Positions 17,422-26,499 of a stretch of 64,000 bases of DNA are shown here, piece by piece. Both the position numbers and the translations under genes were made by a program. The stretch's first letter is position 1. The number at the start of each line of letters is the position of its first letter. The DNA comes from Thermogemmatispora tikiterensis (GTDB lineage: Bacteria > Chloroflexota > Ktedonobacteria > Ktedonobacterales > Ktedonobacteraceae). The stretch covers positions 1,651,074-1,715,073 of the forward strand of contig NZ_MCIF01000002.1 in the NCBI RefSeq assembly GCF_003268475.1, given 5' to 3'. The notes under the pieces were generated by a model. That model was given only the letters and a program-made list of their open reading frames with translations. It searched no databases and was not told the origin of the DNA.

Positions 17422-18538
17422 AAGTGCTCCTGCCTCTACGCTTCACTAGCACAACGAAAGCACATTTTACCTTTCACACCTGATCCTCACAGGAATAAAA
17501 ACAGCCCTATGCGATGAGGTGTGACAGAGGTGCAGAGGTATCTGTGTAAGAGACCTCTAGGTTCGCTGCCCGGGGTGAGCATGCATGCCTACTGTGAGCA
17601 TGCCTGCTTGCTCACCGCCTTTCTTTCTCCAGGCAGGATCAGTTGTTACAGATCGTAGACCCTGGCCACTGACGACCCCTGACGACAGGGCAAACGGGCA
17701 GCTCCCCGGGCACAGGGCGAGGACTAGGACTCATGCACCGCCACCACTATCTCTGCTCCCCTCGTCGATAAGGCAGCGCGCATGAGCAAGAGCATAGAGC
17801 AAACAGAGCAAATAATGTAGAGTTCAAATGTCTTCTCCTCCACCGCCCATTCAGCCAGCCAACGCACTGACTTTTAGCACGGACGGAAGCCCCACGTCAG
17901 CCGCGGCGATTTCTCGTCCCCTCGGCCTGGCTGTCAACATCCCGAAGCCCTGCAGAGCTGGACCCATGCTGCCCCTCACGGGTCCTGGCAACAGCGCCAT
18001 ACCTGCTTGCCCCATCATATTAAACGCTAGCACATAAAGCAAGCAGTGTCAACACATCAGAGATGAATTTTTCATCATCCACCTGAGCACGAGAAAGTTC
18101 AACATTTGTCTGCACGATCCAGTGTAATATCCCCAGATGGACCCGCAAAGAAAGTTCTAACAAATGTTCCTGTCATGTTATACAGAAGGAGATGTAAGAT
18201 TATCCCTTCTTCCAAGAAGTGTCATGATGTCCTTGTAACGCAGCCTGTCTGGTTGTTAATCTCAGCTGGAGCGCTGGCGCCGCCAGTCCAGCTCTTTTTG
18301 CCCCCTGCTCATGCAGGTCCTTCCCCGGCTTCGCCTTCGCCTTCGGACGGCCACGACCTGCTGACCGGTCAGGTCAGGCCAGAGACGGCGAGTGGAGCCA
18401 GGGGCAAACAAGCCAGAAGGCTTGCCACGGAGAGAGAGGATTTCCAGGTTTTGCAGTTGACGTGCTGCTCGGCCTGCGCTAAGATAAAAGCGCCCATCCA
18501 GGCGCGAGAAACATCTAGCCAGTCTTGAAGGGGAGCCT
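17422..18538 (+). other. Long non-coding stretch with inverted repeats
   Basis: This 1.1-kb region has no convincing gene. It holds an imperfect 15-bp inverted repeat around GGTGAGCA (17574-17588 with 17602-17616). A perfect 9-bp inverted repeat, AACATTTGT (18101-18109) with ACAAATGTT (18160-18168), also occurs; each arm is preceded by the same AGAAAGTTC sequence. The promoter of the next gene is at 18457-18485. The composition around 18040-18240 is more AT-rich than the flanks. Confidence 0.5.
18457..18485 (+). promoter_or_regulatory. Sigma-70-like promoter of the hydrolase-fold gene
   Basis: A TTGACG -35 box (18457-18462), a 17-base spacer and a TAAGAT -10 box (18480-18485) lie about 50 bases before the ATG at 18539. 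Confidence 0.6.
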
Positions 18539-19213
18539 ATGGCCATATCCTCCGCACCGACCGAGCGCAGCGTGGTTTTCCCCAGCAAGGGACAGCCTTC
18601 TTTTATGCTAGAGGGCATTCTCCATTATCCCGGCCAGGCTCGTCAGGCCCCCGCCGCTGTGCTCTGCCACCCTCAGCCGGCCAGTAGTGATATGCAGGAT
18701 GTGCTGACTTTGCTCCTGGCGCGACGCCTGGCCGAACAAGGTATGATCGCCCTGCGTTTCAACTTCCGCGGCGTTGGCCGTAGCCAGGGGCAACAGACCG
18801 ATGGCCGCCTGGAGCCGCTGGATCTGGCGGGCGCCGTCGACTTTGTTTTGGCCCAGCCCGGAGTCAATCCAGCCAAGCTCTGCGTCATTGGTCACGCCTT
18901 CGGCGCCTATATCGCGCTGCAGTATGCTCCTTACGATCCGCGTATCCGCACAGTGGTGGCGATCAGCCTGCCGCTCTTCCGAGCTATCGGCGGCTTACCT
19001 CGTCAGTTTGAGCGCCCCAAGCTCTTTGTGACCGGCGAGTTCGACGAGGTCTGTCCGCTCTATAAGCTGGAGCCGTTCGTTGAGCAGCAGAAAGGGCCGA
19101 AGGGCATTAAGGTGATCACTGGCGCTCGCCATCTAATGCGCGGCTACGAGGAGCCGGCGATTGAGGCGATTACGCGCTATCTGATGCGCTGGGCCGAGAT
19201 GCCCGATATTTGA
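18539..19213 (+). CDS. Alpha/beta-hydrolase-fold protein lacking the nucleophile serine
   Basis: The 224 residues follow the COG2945-type small alpha/beta-hydrolase pattern: an N-terminal strand (LEGILHYPG), AAVLCHPQPAS with the family's HP, LRFNFRGVGRSQG, LDLAGAVDFVLAQPG, then the elbow CVIGHAFGAYIAL. In that family the elbow is G-[YFH]-S-F-G-A; here the middle residue is Ala (codon GCC), so the usual serine nucleophile is missing. The acid (VTGEFDEVCP) and histidine (ITGARHLMRGYEEP) positions are kept. It may therefore be a non-catalytic binder or use another mechanism. A single T-to-G difference would convert a Ser codon to this Ala codon. The ATG follows GAAGGGGAG. It has its own promoter and stands alone. 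Confidence 0.8.
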   Translation: MAISSAPTERSVVFPSKGQPSFMLEGILHYPGQARQAPAAVLCHPQPASSDMQDVLTLLLARRLAEQGMIALRFNFRGVGRSQGQQTDGRLEPLDLAGAVDFVLAQPGVNPAKLCVIGHAFGAYIALQYAPYDPRIRTVVAISLPLFRAIGGLPRQFERPKLFVTGEFDEVCPLYKLEPFVEQQKGPKGIKVITGARHLMRGYEEPAIEAITRYLMRWAEMPDI

Positions 19214-19694
19214 TTTGAGATCGAGTGCAGAGCCAAGCCCGCAGGCGCACCTCTCTTGCAATGCCTCTCCTCTCCCCTCCCTCGCTGCGGCGGCCTCCGG
19301 CAGGAGGGCCTGAAGGGATCAGCAGGTTTGGCTGCGCCCGCTTTTGGGTCTTACTCTCTTCAACCCTGGCGCAGGCTCAAACTCGCAGGTATGCCCGACT
19401 GGCTTGCCAGGCCTCATCTTGACCTTGACAGCAACTAGCGAGGGTGCTACCCTTGACAACGATGCGCCTTCGTTCCTGAACGAAGCCAGGAGCCGGTGGT
19501 CAGCCACTGCTTCTCTTAGTTGAAGCAGTGAGGATTCTGCCGCCAGGTCCCTTTGTCGCTGACCTCGACTGCGTTTGCTGGCGGGTTGTCTGGCTATGGG
19601 CCAGCAGCAGGTTTGAACAATGGCCCGGCTGCCGGGACATTCCAAGAGCATCCGCATGTTGTCCTTATGATGAGTCTAAGGAGGAGTTTGCGCT
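19214..19694 (+). other. Intergenic stretch without recognisable gene
   Basis: These 481 bases contain no convincing coding frame or RNA gene. A strong AAGGAGGAG ribosome-binding site for manA lies at the right end. Confidence 0.5.
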
Positions 19695-20729
19695 GTGGAG
19701 AGCGTTCATCCGATCCTCCTGGAAGCTTCGCTCCATGAGACCATTTGGGGAGGGCGGCGCCTGGAGGAGGATGGCTGGAAAAAGCTGCCTCCAGCAAAGC
19801 TGATCGGCGAAGCCTGGGAGACTGAGGTGAATACGCTGGCTCAGAACCCTCCCTATACTGGGAAAACGCTGGGTCAGCTGGTGATAGAGCTTGGGCCTTC
19901 TCTCCTTGGCCCACAGGCTGAGGCAATCTTCGGTCCGCGTTTCCCCCTGCTGGCCAAGTTCATTGACGCTCATCAGAAGCTGTCTGTGCAGGTACATCCC
20001 GATGATGCTTACGCTGCTCAGCACGAGGGCGGAAAGCTTGGCAAAACAGAATGCTGGTATATTTTGGCCGCAGAGCCAGGCGCGGCTATCGTCCACGGCT
20101 TTGCCACCCCCACCACTCGCTCCGCTGTGGCCACAGCTATCGAGAAGGTAGAGCTGGAGCAGCTTCTCCACGAAGAGCCAGTTCAGGCAGGAGATGTCAT
20201 TTTCGTCCCCGCCGGAACGGTGCATGCCATCGGCGCCGGCATTCTACTCTATGAACTTCAGGAGTACTCTGATATTACTTATCGCATGTATGACTACGGA
20301 CGCCTGACTGCCGAGGGGAAGCCGCGCGAGCTGCATATCGAGCGCGCACTGGCCGTGGCCCATTACGGTCCCTCAGCGCGCATTAAGGTCCGCCCGGTGA
20401 CCCTGGCCGGCGGACCGGGCTACGAGGAGCGCTGTTTGGCCGCCTGCCGCTACTTCGTGATGCGCGAGTTAGCACTCAAAGGGGAGGCCCACGACCAGAC
20501 GACAGGCAGCTGCCAGATCCTGTCGGCGCTGAGCGCTGAGGCGACGATCCACTATGGCCCCTCTCAGCAGCTCCACCTGACCTTCACACGCGGTCAGAGC
20601 GTCGTGCTACCAGCCGCCCTTGGTCCCTATTCTCTTGAGGGTCATGGACTGCTGTTGCGCTCCTACGTGCCAGCTCCCAATGACGCGGCCTGGTTGGCCT
20701 GGAAAGAGGCTAACCCAGAACTGGCCTGA
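19695..20729 (+). CDS. manA: Mannose-6-phosphate isomerase, class I (cupin type)
   Basis: This zinc enzyme interconverts fructose-6-phosphate and mannose-6-phosphate and supplies mannose for surface glycans. The 344-residue protein shows the type I PMI fold: ETIWGGRRL at the N-terminus, GEAWETEVN, FPLLAKFIDAHQKLSVQVHP with the Gln and His zinc ligands, GKTECWYILAAEPGA with the Glu ligand, and the cupin motif VIFVPAGTVHAIGAGILLYE with the second His. The second half (about 240-344) is a smaller cupin-like barrel. It starts with GTG at 19695, spaced about 8 bases from AAGGAGG. Together with the nucleotidyltransferase at 55.3 kb it suggests GDP-mannose or related sugar metabolism, although the two are far apart. 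Confidence 0.92.
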   Translation: MESVHPILLEASLHETIWGGRRLEEDGWKKLPPAKLIGEAWETEVNTLAQNPPYTGKTLGQLVIELGPSLLGPQAEAIFGPRFPLLAKFIDAHQKLSVQVHPDDAYAAQHEGGKLGKTECWYILAAEPGAAIVHGFATPTTRSAVATAIEKVELEQLLHEEPVQAGDVIFVPAGTVHAIGAGILLYELQEYSDITYRMYDYGRLTAEGKPRELHIERALAVAHYGPSARIKVRPVTLAGGPGYEERCLAACRYFVMRELALKGEAHDQTTGSCQILSALSAEATIHYGPSQQLHLTFTRGQSVVLPAALGPYSLEGHGLLLRSYVPAPNDAAWLAWKEANPELA

Positions 20730-20851
20730 GTTAGCGAGGCAGACAGACCGCTTGCTGGTGACCCGGCCCTTCCCCAGGCAGGAAGGAGGAGCGAGGCCGG
20801 GTTTGTCCGAGCTGACCATGCCCGGCCTGTCCCTGCGCGCCGGGCTGGCAT

Positions 20852-21286
20852 CTAGTTGGCCCCAGGCTGGCCTCCTCGCTCGCGCCGCTTCTCATCCAGG
20901 TAGACAATGGTACCTTCCACGACACGCGGTTCATCGCGTGGCTCGCCTTCACTGGATCGGGGGAGAGGATCATTGTCGACAAGGCTGAATTCTCGCTGGA
21001 GCTGCTCGACGGTGGCCAGCACGTGCGCGACCCCGCGGAGCAGCTCAACGACTCTGAGAGCAGCGAAGAGCACCACCCAGAGCACTAATCCGAGAAGCAG
21101 GGTGATGCCTCCCCCAATCAGGCCGTTGAGCAGACTCTCATAGATGACACCAGCGAGTAGGGGGAGCCAGTAGAAGCGGACCACTACCCGGAGCAGCCAG
21201 TAGAGGAACCAGAAGACCGCCTTGATGGGGTCTGCCGGCATTTCCCAGGGTGGTATCCATTGTAAACGACGATTTTTTCTTTTCAT
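20852..21286 (-). CDS. Small integral membrane protein
   Basis: Function unknown. The ~144-residue protein has a basic N-terminus (KRKNRRLQW), then two or three hydrophobic segments (AVFWFLYWLLRVVVRFYW, LLAGVIYESLLNGL, GGGITLLLGLVLWVVLFAAL) between about residues 25 and 85. The cytoplasmic-looking charged tail is Glu/Arg-rich (EGEPRDEPRVVEGTIVYLDE). No ribosome-binding site is obvious; GTG at 21292 and ATG at 21286 are both possible starts, and I use the ATG. It lies 3' of the glycosyltransferase gene on the same strand, 260 bases away. Confidence 0.65.
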   Translation of the reverse strand: MKRKNRRLQWIPPWEMPADPIKAVFWFLYWLLRVVVRFYWLPLLAGVIYESLLNGLIGGGITLLLGLVLWVVLFAALRVVELLRGVAHVLATVEQLQREFSLVDNDPLPRSSEGEPRDEPRVVEGTIVYLDEKRRERGGQPGAN

Positions 21287-21551
21287 GTTCACGGTGCCAG
21301 GTGCGCTGCTGGTCCGTTCTGTCTTCTTTCATGTGACCCTGCGCTGCTCCGACCTCCGGATCAGCAACAGCACGGGCAGTTCAGCTTTGTCTATGTCAAG
21401 CCAGCAAGGATGAGCAAGAGGAGAGGGGCACCGCTCTGATGCTGACATCATTGTAACAGCCAGCAGGCGACAGCGCCAGTGCCCCAGCTCCTCTCACTTG
21501 CGCCTCCAGTACACTTGTTTCCAGAGTGAGGCCTGCTCGGGCCCCCGGTGA

Positions 21552-23747
21552 TCATCTTCCCGTCCCATCGTTCACCAAGAGCAGAATTTGATTCGCCCCC
21601 GCCGCCGTCTGCAAAAGATTCACATCCACCTCTTTCGATATAGAAGTCTCTAGATGCAGGGGGCCGTAGGACGGCGTATAAAGGACGGTGCGATAGGACC
21701 AGATGCGCAGCAGCAGGTTGACAGGGATCGCTGCCTTATCAGCCAGAGCGAAGGTCACGAGGAGCCTCTCTCCAGCCTGCAAGCGGTTAAAAGTACAGGT
21801 CGTCTGCAGACTTTGAGAAGAAGGCGAGGCCCCGGCAGCAGCTACGAAGCGATAGGCATAGGTAGTATTGAGCACAGGCGAGACACTCTGTCTGATCTGC
21901 CAGGAGGAGACAAGCCAGGTGGTAGCCTGAGTCTGAGAGCTATTGGCCAGCGTGAGAGGCAAAGCCTGCTGTGAGAGTGCCTGTAGCTGGTTGAGCTTCC
22001 AGGGAGAGGCCAGGGCAGAGGCAGCAGCCTCCGGTCCTGGCTCGACCACATAGAGGGAAAATGGCAGGCCTCCCGGACGTGGGAGTCGGCTCACCAGCGT
22101 GGCATGCCCAAAACGTTCCAGCAGAGCCGTCACCCAGGGATCATAAGGCCCTACGAGCATGACCGCGCGTTCCGTTGGCAGGAGCAGACAGTGGGCATCA
22201 AAGAGAGTGACGGGTGTCCGCATCTGGCGACTGAGGAAGAAGACAGCGGTGCGCGTGGCGTCATCTACCGTGATGTAGGCATGCGACAGATGCTCCTGTT
22301 GGGCAAGCTGATCAGTAGCAGCGAGGGCCTGCTGTAGCGAGGCAAGGTCATTATGATACGGATAGGGTGGAAAGGAACGATCATCGAAATGGCCTTCAAG
22401 GGTATCAAGAACGCTCACAGCCGCGGCCAGACTCTGAGCCACCACGAGCATCCCCACCAGAAGATAGCCGGCCAAACGTAGACGCCGCAGCCAGCCCTCT
22501 TGCCGGCGCAGCCAATCAAGGCTACGTGCCGCCGCGATACCGATCAAGAGAAATGGACCAGGCATCAAGAACAACAAGTATTGGGTATGAAGTTCTCCTC
22601 CATAGTGCAAAAAGACTAACAGAGGGATAAGCTGCCAGACGAGCAAGATCAGCGCTCCACAACGCTGGCCATCTGCGCGTAAGTCCTCCCAACCTTCACG
22701 CAGCCGCTGCCACCAGCGGCCAAGCCCTTCCACCACAGGCTGTCTGCTCTGCTCAACCGAGCCAACTCGCCAGCGCCCAATTACGACCAGCAGCCAAAAG
22801 GCCGCCAGGATCAACAGGCCAGGCATAGCCAGCTTGAGCCATGAGAACAGGCGATGCAACGGCAGTAGAAGTGTATCACTTCTATTGGGAAGTTGATCGT
22901 ATGGAATGATGAAGAGACGATAGATGCGCAGCGCTTGAAGAGAGAGGCCACTCGTCTGATGATTGGAGAAACTGAGGGTAGAGCGCAAATCCTGCAGGCC
23001 CGAGAGCAGTAGCCAGAGTAGCGATGGCATAAACACTACCAGGAGAATCAGACCAGCCAGCAGGCCATCGCGCCAGCGCACTGTCCTGGGAACAAGCACG
23101 ACACAGAGCAGGAGCGGAAGCGCTAGCAAGAGATTGACCTCGTGGGCCTGGTAGAGAAGCGCTAGCCAGAGCACAGCCCACCCAAACCAACCTGACCGTC
23201 GCTCCACGGCTCCCCGGAAGAGTGCCAGTAAAAAGAGCAAGACAAAAGGAGCGGCTATATTTGGCTGCCAGATAAAACGGGCATATTTGACTGTCAGTAC
23301 AGCAGAAGCATAGAGAAAAGACCCGATTGTAGCAGCCAGGCGACCATAATAGCGGTATAAGAAGAAATAGGTTAGCAAGACGGCCAGGACATTAAGGAGA
23401 GCAATAAGCACGGCGGCCCAGAGCGGGTTAGCGCTCAAGGCCGCGGGCAGCATTAACAGGTAGACCACACCGGGCGGATGCTGCGAGCCTATCGAGCCAG
23501 TATTGCTCGTCACTGGCAGCAGGCCCTGATGGACAGCATCGTAGGCCATCCGAAAGAGCGTGGCCTGATCATCATCAAACTCAGTCTGATTGAGGCCGTA
23601 GAGCCGCAAGGCCGCAGCGAGTAGCAGCAGGCCCAGGACTTCAGGATTCAGCAGCCAGGACCACCAGGAGCGCCGCCGCTCAGAGCGCCCCGGTGGCTGC
23701 GGAACTACCCTCCCCTGATGGTGGGCCGGTAAGGGAGCCAAGCGCAT
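21552..23747 (-). CDS. GT-C fold (GT39/PMT-like) membrane glycosyltransferase
   Basis: This 731-residue multi-pass membrane protein has the features of the ArnT/PMT glycosyltransferase group. The first membrane helix (EVLGLLLLAAALRLYGL) is followed by the acidic loop NQTEFDDDQATLFRMAYD, the GT-C catalytic Asp site. About ten further hydrophobic segments span residues ~90-450, and an extracytoplasmic C-terminal domain of ~250 residues ends the protein. These enzymes use polyprenyl-phosphate sugars outside the membrane. The start at 23747 is well supported by AGGAGG spaced 7 bases from ATG. It lies inside the thrC 3' end, so the two genes overlap by 68 bases. This enzyme is an unusual partner for thrB-thrC; the acceptor is unknown. 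Confidence 0.8.
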   Translation of the reverse strand: MRLAPLPAHHQGRVVPQPPGRSERRRSWWSWLLNPEVLGLLLLAAALRLYGLNQTEFDDDQATLFRMAYDAVHQGLLPVTSNTGSIGSQHPPGVVYLLMLPAALSANPLWAAVLIALLNVLAVLLTYFFLYRYYGRLAATIGSFLYASAVLTVKYARFIWQPNIAAPFVLLFLLALFRGAVERRSGWFGWAVLWLALLYQAHEVNLLLALPLLLCVVLVPRTVRWRDGLLAGLILLVVFMPSLLWLLLSGLQDLRSTLSFSNHQTSGLSLQALRIYRLFIIPYDQLPNRSDTLLLPLHRLFSWLKLAMPGLLILAAFWLLVVIGRWRVGSVEQSRQPVVEGLGRWWQRLREGWEDLRADGQRCGALILLVWQLIPLLVFLHYGGELHTQYLLFLMPGPFLLIGIAAARSLDWLRRQEGWLRRLRLAGYLLVGMLVVAQSLAAAVSVLDTLEGHFDDRSFPPYPYHNDLASLQQALAATDQLAQQEHLSHAYITVDDATRTAVFFLSRQMRTPVTLFDAHCLLLPTERAVMLVGPYDPWVTALLERFGHATLVSRLPRPGGLPFSLYVVEPGPEAAASALASPWKLNQLQALSQQALPLTLANSSQTQATTWLVSSWQIRQSVSPVLNTTYAYRFVAAAGASPSSQSLQTTCTFNRLQAGERLLVTFALADKAAIPVNLLLRIWSYRTVLYTPSYGPLHLETSISKEVDVNLLQTAAGANQILLLVNDGTGR

Positions 23748-25155
23748 CAAGTGTCCTCCTGACACTAGCGAGATCGGGATCAATGCAGACCGTCTCGGCG
23801 CGTGGGATACCGGTCTGATAATCCTTGAGCAAATTACCGGTGAGGATAGCAACCACGCGCTCATTTGGCTTGATTATACCAGCCCTGACAAGCTTGCGAA
23901 TGCCGGCTAGCGTTGCCGCGGAAGCAGGTTCGCAGCCAATACCTGCGCGGTCAATAACGGTCTTCGCCTCTAGGATTTCTGGATCACTGACCTCCTCGAC
24001 GAGGCCCGCACACTCCTCGATCACCAGGCGAGCGCGGGCGTAACTGACAGGGTTGCCAATCTTAATGGCGCTCGCCACTGTCTGAGCCTGGACAGCGTGC
24101 CGGCGGGCAAAGCCCTCTCGGTAGCTCAAGTAGAAGGGATTGGCTCCGGCGGCCTGGATAGCAGCCAGGCGCGGCAGATGGCCGATCAACCCTAGCTCGC
24201 GTGCCTGACGGAAAGCCTTACCCAGCGCTGAAGTATTACCCAGATTGCCAGCCGGCAGCACCAGCCAGTCGGGAGCCTGCCAGTTGAGCTGCTGCAGCAA
24301 TTCAAAGGCGATCGCCTTCTGGCCTTCGACGCGGAAGGGATTGAGCGAATTGAGCAGATAGATACCTGATTCGTCACAGACCTGCTCAACAAGCTGCATG
24401 GCGGCATCAAAATCGCCATTGATCTGGACCATAGAGGCCCCATAGGCTAGCGTCTGCGCTAGCTTGCCCCCAGCAACCTGGCCAGCGGGGAGAAAGACCA
24501 GCGCCCGCAGGCCCGCCAGAGCGGCATAGGAGGCCAGCGAGGCCGAGGTATTGCCGGTGGAAGCGCAAGCGACAGCCCGCGCCCCCATCAGGCGCGCCAT
24601 TGTGACGCCCACCACCATCCCGCGGTCCTTGAAGCTCCCCGTAGGATTCTCGCCCTCGTGCTTAAGATAGAGCTGGGAGAGGCCAGCATACTCACCAATG
24701 CGGCGCAGACCAGGACTGGCCTGCGTCTCCTGCTGCTGGTCGCTGCCTACCGCGTATAAGGTCGTATTGCCTTCCGCCCGCGAGATCACGGCCTCTTCAG
24801 GGATGGGCAGAATCAGCTCACGGTAGCGCCAGACGCCACTACGCTGCACAGTAGCGGCCCCAGGCGTGCCCGGCACCAGCATGGCACGCTCAGCAAAAAG
24901 CTGGCGCCAGGCGGCAGCCTCCCCGGAAGCCTGTTGAGCCATTCCAGCCTGGGCAGCTAGCGGCCTGGGTAAGAGGAGAGGGATCTCCACATCGAGTACC
25001 TCTCCGCAATCGCAACGATAGCGCGCCGCCCGCCCCGGCTCCAGCACGGGATAGAGTGCCTGGCACCCCACGCAGCGCAGGCGTACCTGTTCCAGCGCCT
25101 GCCGGACGGCGGCAGCGAGCTGAATCTCCTCTTGATGATCGATTCTAGCGTCCAA
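23680..25155 (-). CDS. thrC: Threonine synthase
   Basis: This pyridoxal-phosphate enzyme converts O-phosphohomoserine to threonine. The ~491-residue protein has an N-terminal cysteine cluster (LRCVGCQALYPVL and YRCDCGEVL), as in archaeal and plant-like threonine synthases. The PLP lysine is in NPTGSFKDRGMVVGV. The phosphate-binding region is CASTGNTSASLASYA, and LPAGNLGNTSALGKAF is further downstream. I favour a TTG start at 25155: AGGAGGG lies 5 bases before it and it overlaps the thrB stop by 11 bases. The frame is open up to an ATG at 25218 inside thrB, but that has no comparable site. It is the middle gene of thrB-thrC-glycosyltransferase. Confidence 0.93.
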   Translation of the reverse strand: MDARIDHQEEIQLAAAVRQALEQVRLRCVGCQALYPVLEPGRAARYRCDCGEVLDVEIPLLLPRPLAAQAGMAQQASGEAAAWRQLFAERAMLVPGTPGAATVQRSGVWRYRELILPIPEEAVISRAEGNTTLYAVGSDQQQETQASPGLRRIGEYAGLSQLYLKHEGENPTGSFKDRGMVVGVTMARLMGARAVACASTGNTSASLASYAALAGLRALVFLPAGQVAGGKLAQTLAYGASMVQINGDFDAAMQLVEQVCDESGIYLLNSLNPFRVEGQKAIAFELLQQLNWQAPDWLVLPAGNLGNTSALGKAFRQARELGLIGHLPRLAAIQAAGANPFYLSYREGFARRHAVQAQTVASAIKIGNPVSYARARLVIEECAGLVEEVSDPEILEAKTVIDRAGIGCEPASAATLAGIRKLVRAGIIKPNERVVAILTGNLLKDYQTGIPRAETVCIDPDLASVRRTLDALGSLTGPPSGEGSSAATGAL

Positions 25156-26185
25156 GCGATCCCTCCTTGAGCGGTCGGGCGGGCGACCAGCAGAATTGAT
25201 CTTCATAGTAGCGAGCACGCGGACGGCGCACTCGATGATGACGAGGATTGATCACCCGCGCCCCATGCTTGTCAGCCCGCAGAATCATCCCGGTTCCTTC
25301 CACGCCGCGGGCACGCGCGGCCTCCTGCATCGCGCGCAGAATCTCCTGGAAACGCGAACTTGCAAGAGCAATCAGAGAAGAACCGCCGCCGGAAAGAGAG
25401 GCGCCGTAAGCCCCGGCAGCTACCGCAGCCTTAATAATATCGGGCATGGCCGGAAAGAGGGCCTGCCGATAGGGCTGATGCAAACGATCCTGCATTGCCT
25501 CTCCAATCAGCTCATACCGTCCCGTTTGCAGAGCTGAGAGGAGCAACGCCACGCGCCCGGTATTGAAGGTCACATCATCCTTGGGATAGCTGGAAGGGAG
25601 CAGTTTACGACCGGCCAGCGTATCCATTGAGAACGAGGGAGTGAAAATGACCGCCTTCAGAGCATCCGGGAAGGGAGTCTTGACCGCATGGATCTTGCCA
25701 TCCTTGACCGTGGTCGCCACCAGCCCGCCCAGGAGGGCCGGGGCCACATTGTCAGGATGATTCCCTTGCTCGTTGGCCACTGCCAACTCCAAAACCTCCT
25801 GCTCAGAAAGCATCAGACCCCGCAGACGCAGAAATTCGCTGGCCGCCACAACGCCGCCAACGGCTGCAGTGGCGCTGCTACCCAGTCCAGCCCCCGCAGG
25901 GATCTGAATGAACATCCGAATGCGTACCGCTGGCGGTTCTATTCCTTTCGAAGCAAAAACTGAGGAGAAAGCGCGGAAGAAGAGATTTTCAGGACCAGTG
26001 GGAAGCCCTGCTCCCAGACTACCCTCGATCTGGATGACAGGATGCTGCGGATCATTGCCACCCTCTACAACCTCAAAGCGATTGTAGAGCTGCAAGGCCA
26101 AACCAAGGCTATCGAATCCCGGCCCCAGGTTAGCCGAGGTGGCCGGTACGAGCACAGTAAAAGCGACAGGAAATACCGGTGCCAT
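25145..26185 (-). CDS. thrB: Homoserine kinase
   Basis: This GHMP-family kinase phosphorylates homoserine with ATP, the step before threonine synthase. The 346-residue protein shows the N-terminal TVLVPATSANLGPGFDSLGLA, the GHMP ATP loop IPAGAGLGSSATAAVGGVVA, and the C-terminal motif AYGASLSGGGSSLIALAS. The ATG at 26185 lies 9 bases after AGGAGG; an upstream ATG at 26215 has no such site. A tail of about 30 basic residues follows the usual C-terminus. The gene begins the minus-strand operon behind a promoter at 26279-26308. Confidence 0.95.
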   Translation of the reverse strand: MAPVFPVAFTVLVPATSANLGPGFDSLGLALQLYNRFEVVEGGNDPQHPVIQIEGSLGAGLPTGPENLFFRAFSSVFASKGIEPPAVRIRMFIQIPAGAGLGSSATAAVGGVVAASEFLRLRGLMLSEQEVLELAVANEQGNHPDNVAPALLGGLVATTVKDGKIHAVKTPFPDALKAVIFTPSFSMDTLAGRKLLPSSYPKDDVTFNTGRVALLLSALQTGRYELIGEAMQDRLHQPYRQALFPAMPDIIKAAVAAGAYGASLSGGGSSLIALASSRFQEILRAMQEAARARGVEGTGMILRADKHGARVINPRHHRVRRPRARYYEDQFCWSPARPLKEGSLGR

Positions 26186-26278
26186 CGCCACGGGCCTCCT
26201 GTCTTTCAGCTGCAAGACCTTCCATTGCTCTCAGCATCTCCTTTCTGTCTGCTCTGTCAGCAGACAAGAGTGGCTTTT

Positions 26279-26314
26279 ATTGTATCACGCTCTCGGGCTA
26301 CTCGTCAGTAGCCC
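26279..26314 (-). promoter_or_regulatory. Promoter of thrB-thrC with overlapping inverted repeat
   Basis: On the minus strand CTGACG (26303-26308) and TACAAT (26279-26284), 18 bases apart, form a plausible promoter about 95 bases before thrB. A perfect 8-bp inverted repeat with a 4-base centre (GGGCTACT at 26295-26302, AGTAGCCC at 26307-26314) covers the -35 box. It could be a repressor operator or an RNA-independent palindrome. Confidence 0.5.
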
Positions 26315-26499
26315 CAATATCAATGCGACACAACACGCCTGGGAGCGAGAGGAGGCGTCTTCCCTCCTCCCTATACTTCTGCTCCGGCTCAGACCTCAAC
26401 CACTCCTAAAGCCATACGCCCCTGGTCGGCGAGCGTGACTATCGCAGGCGGGAACAGGAAGAACAACCCTGCTCAGCTCCCTCTGTAGCGTCTCCTTAC

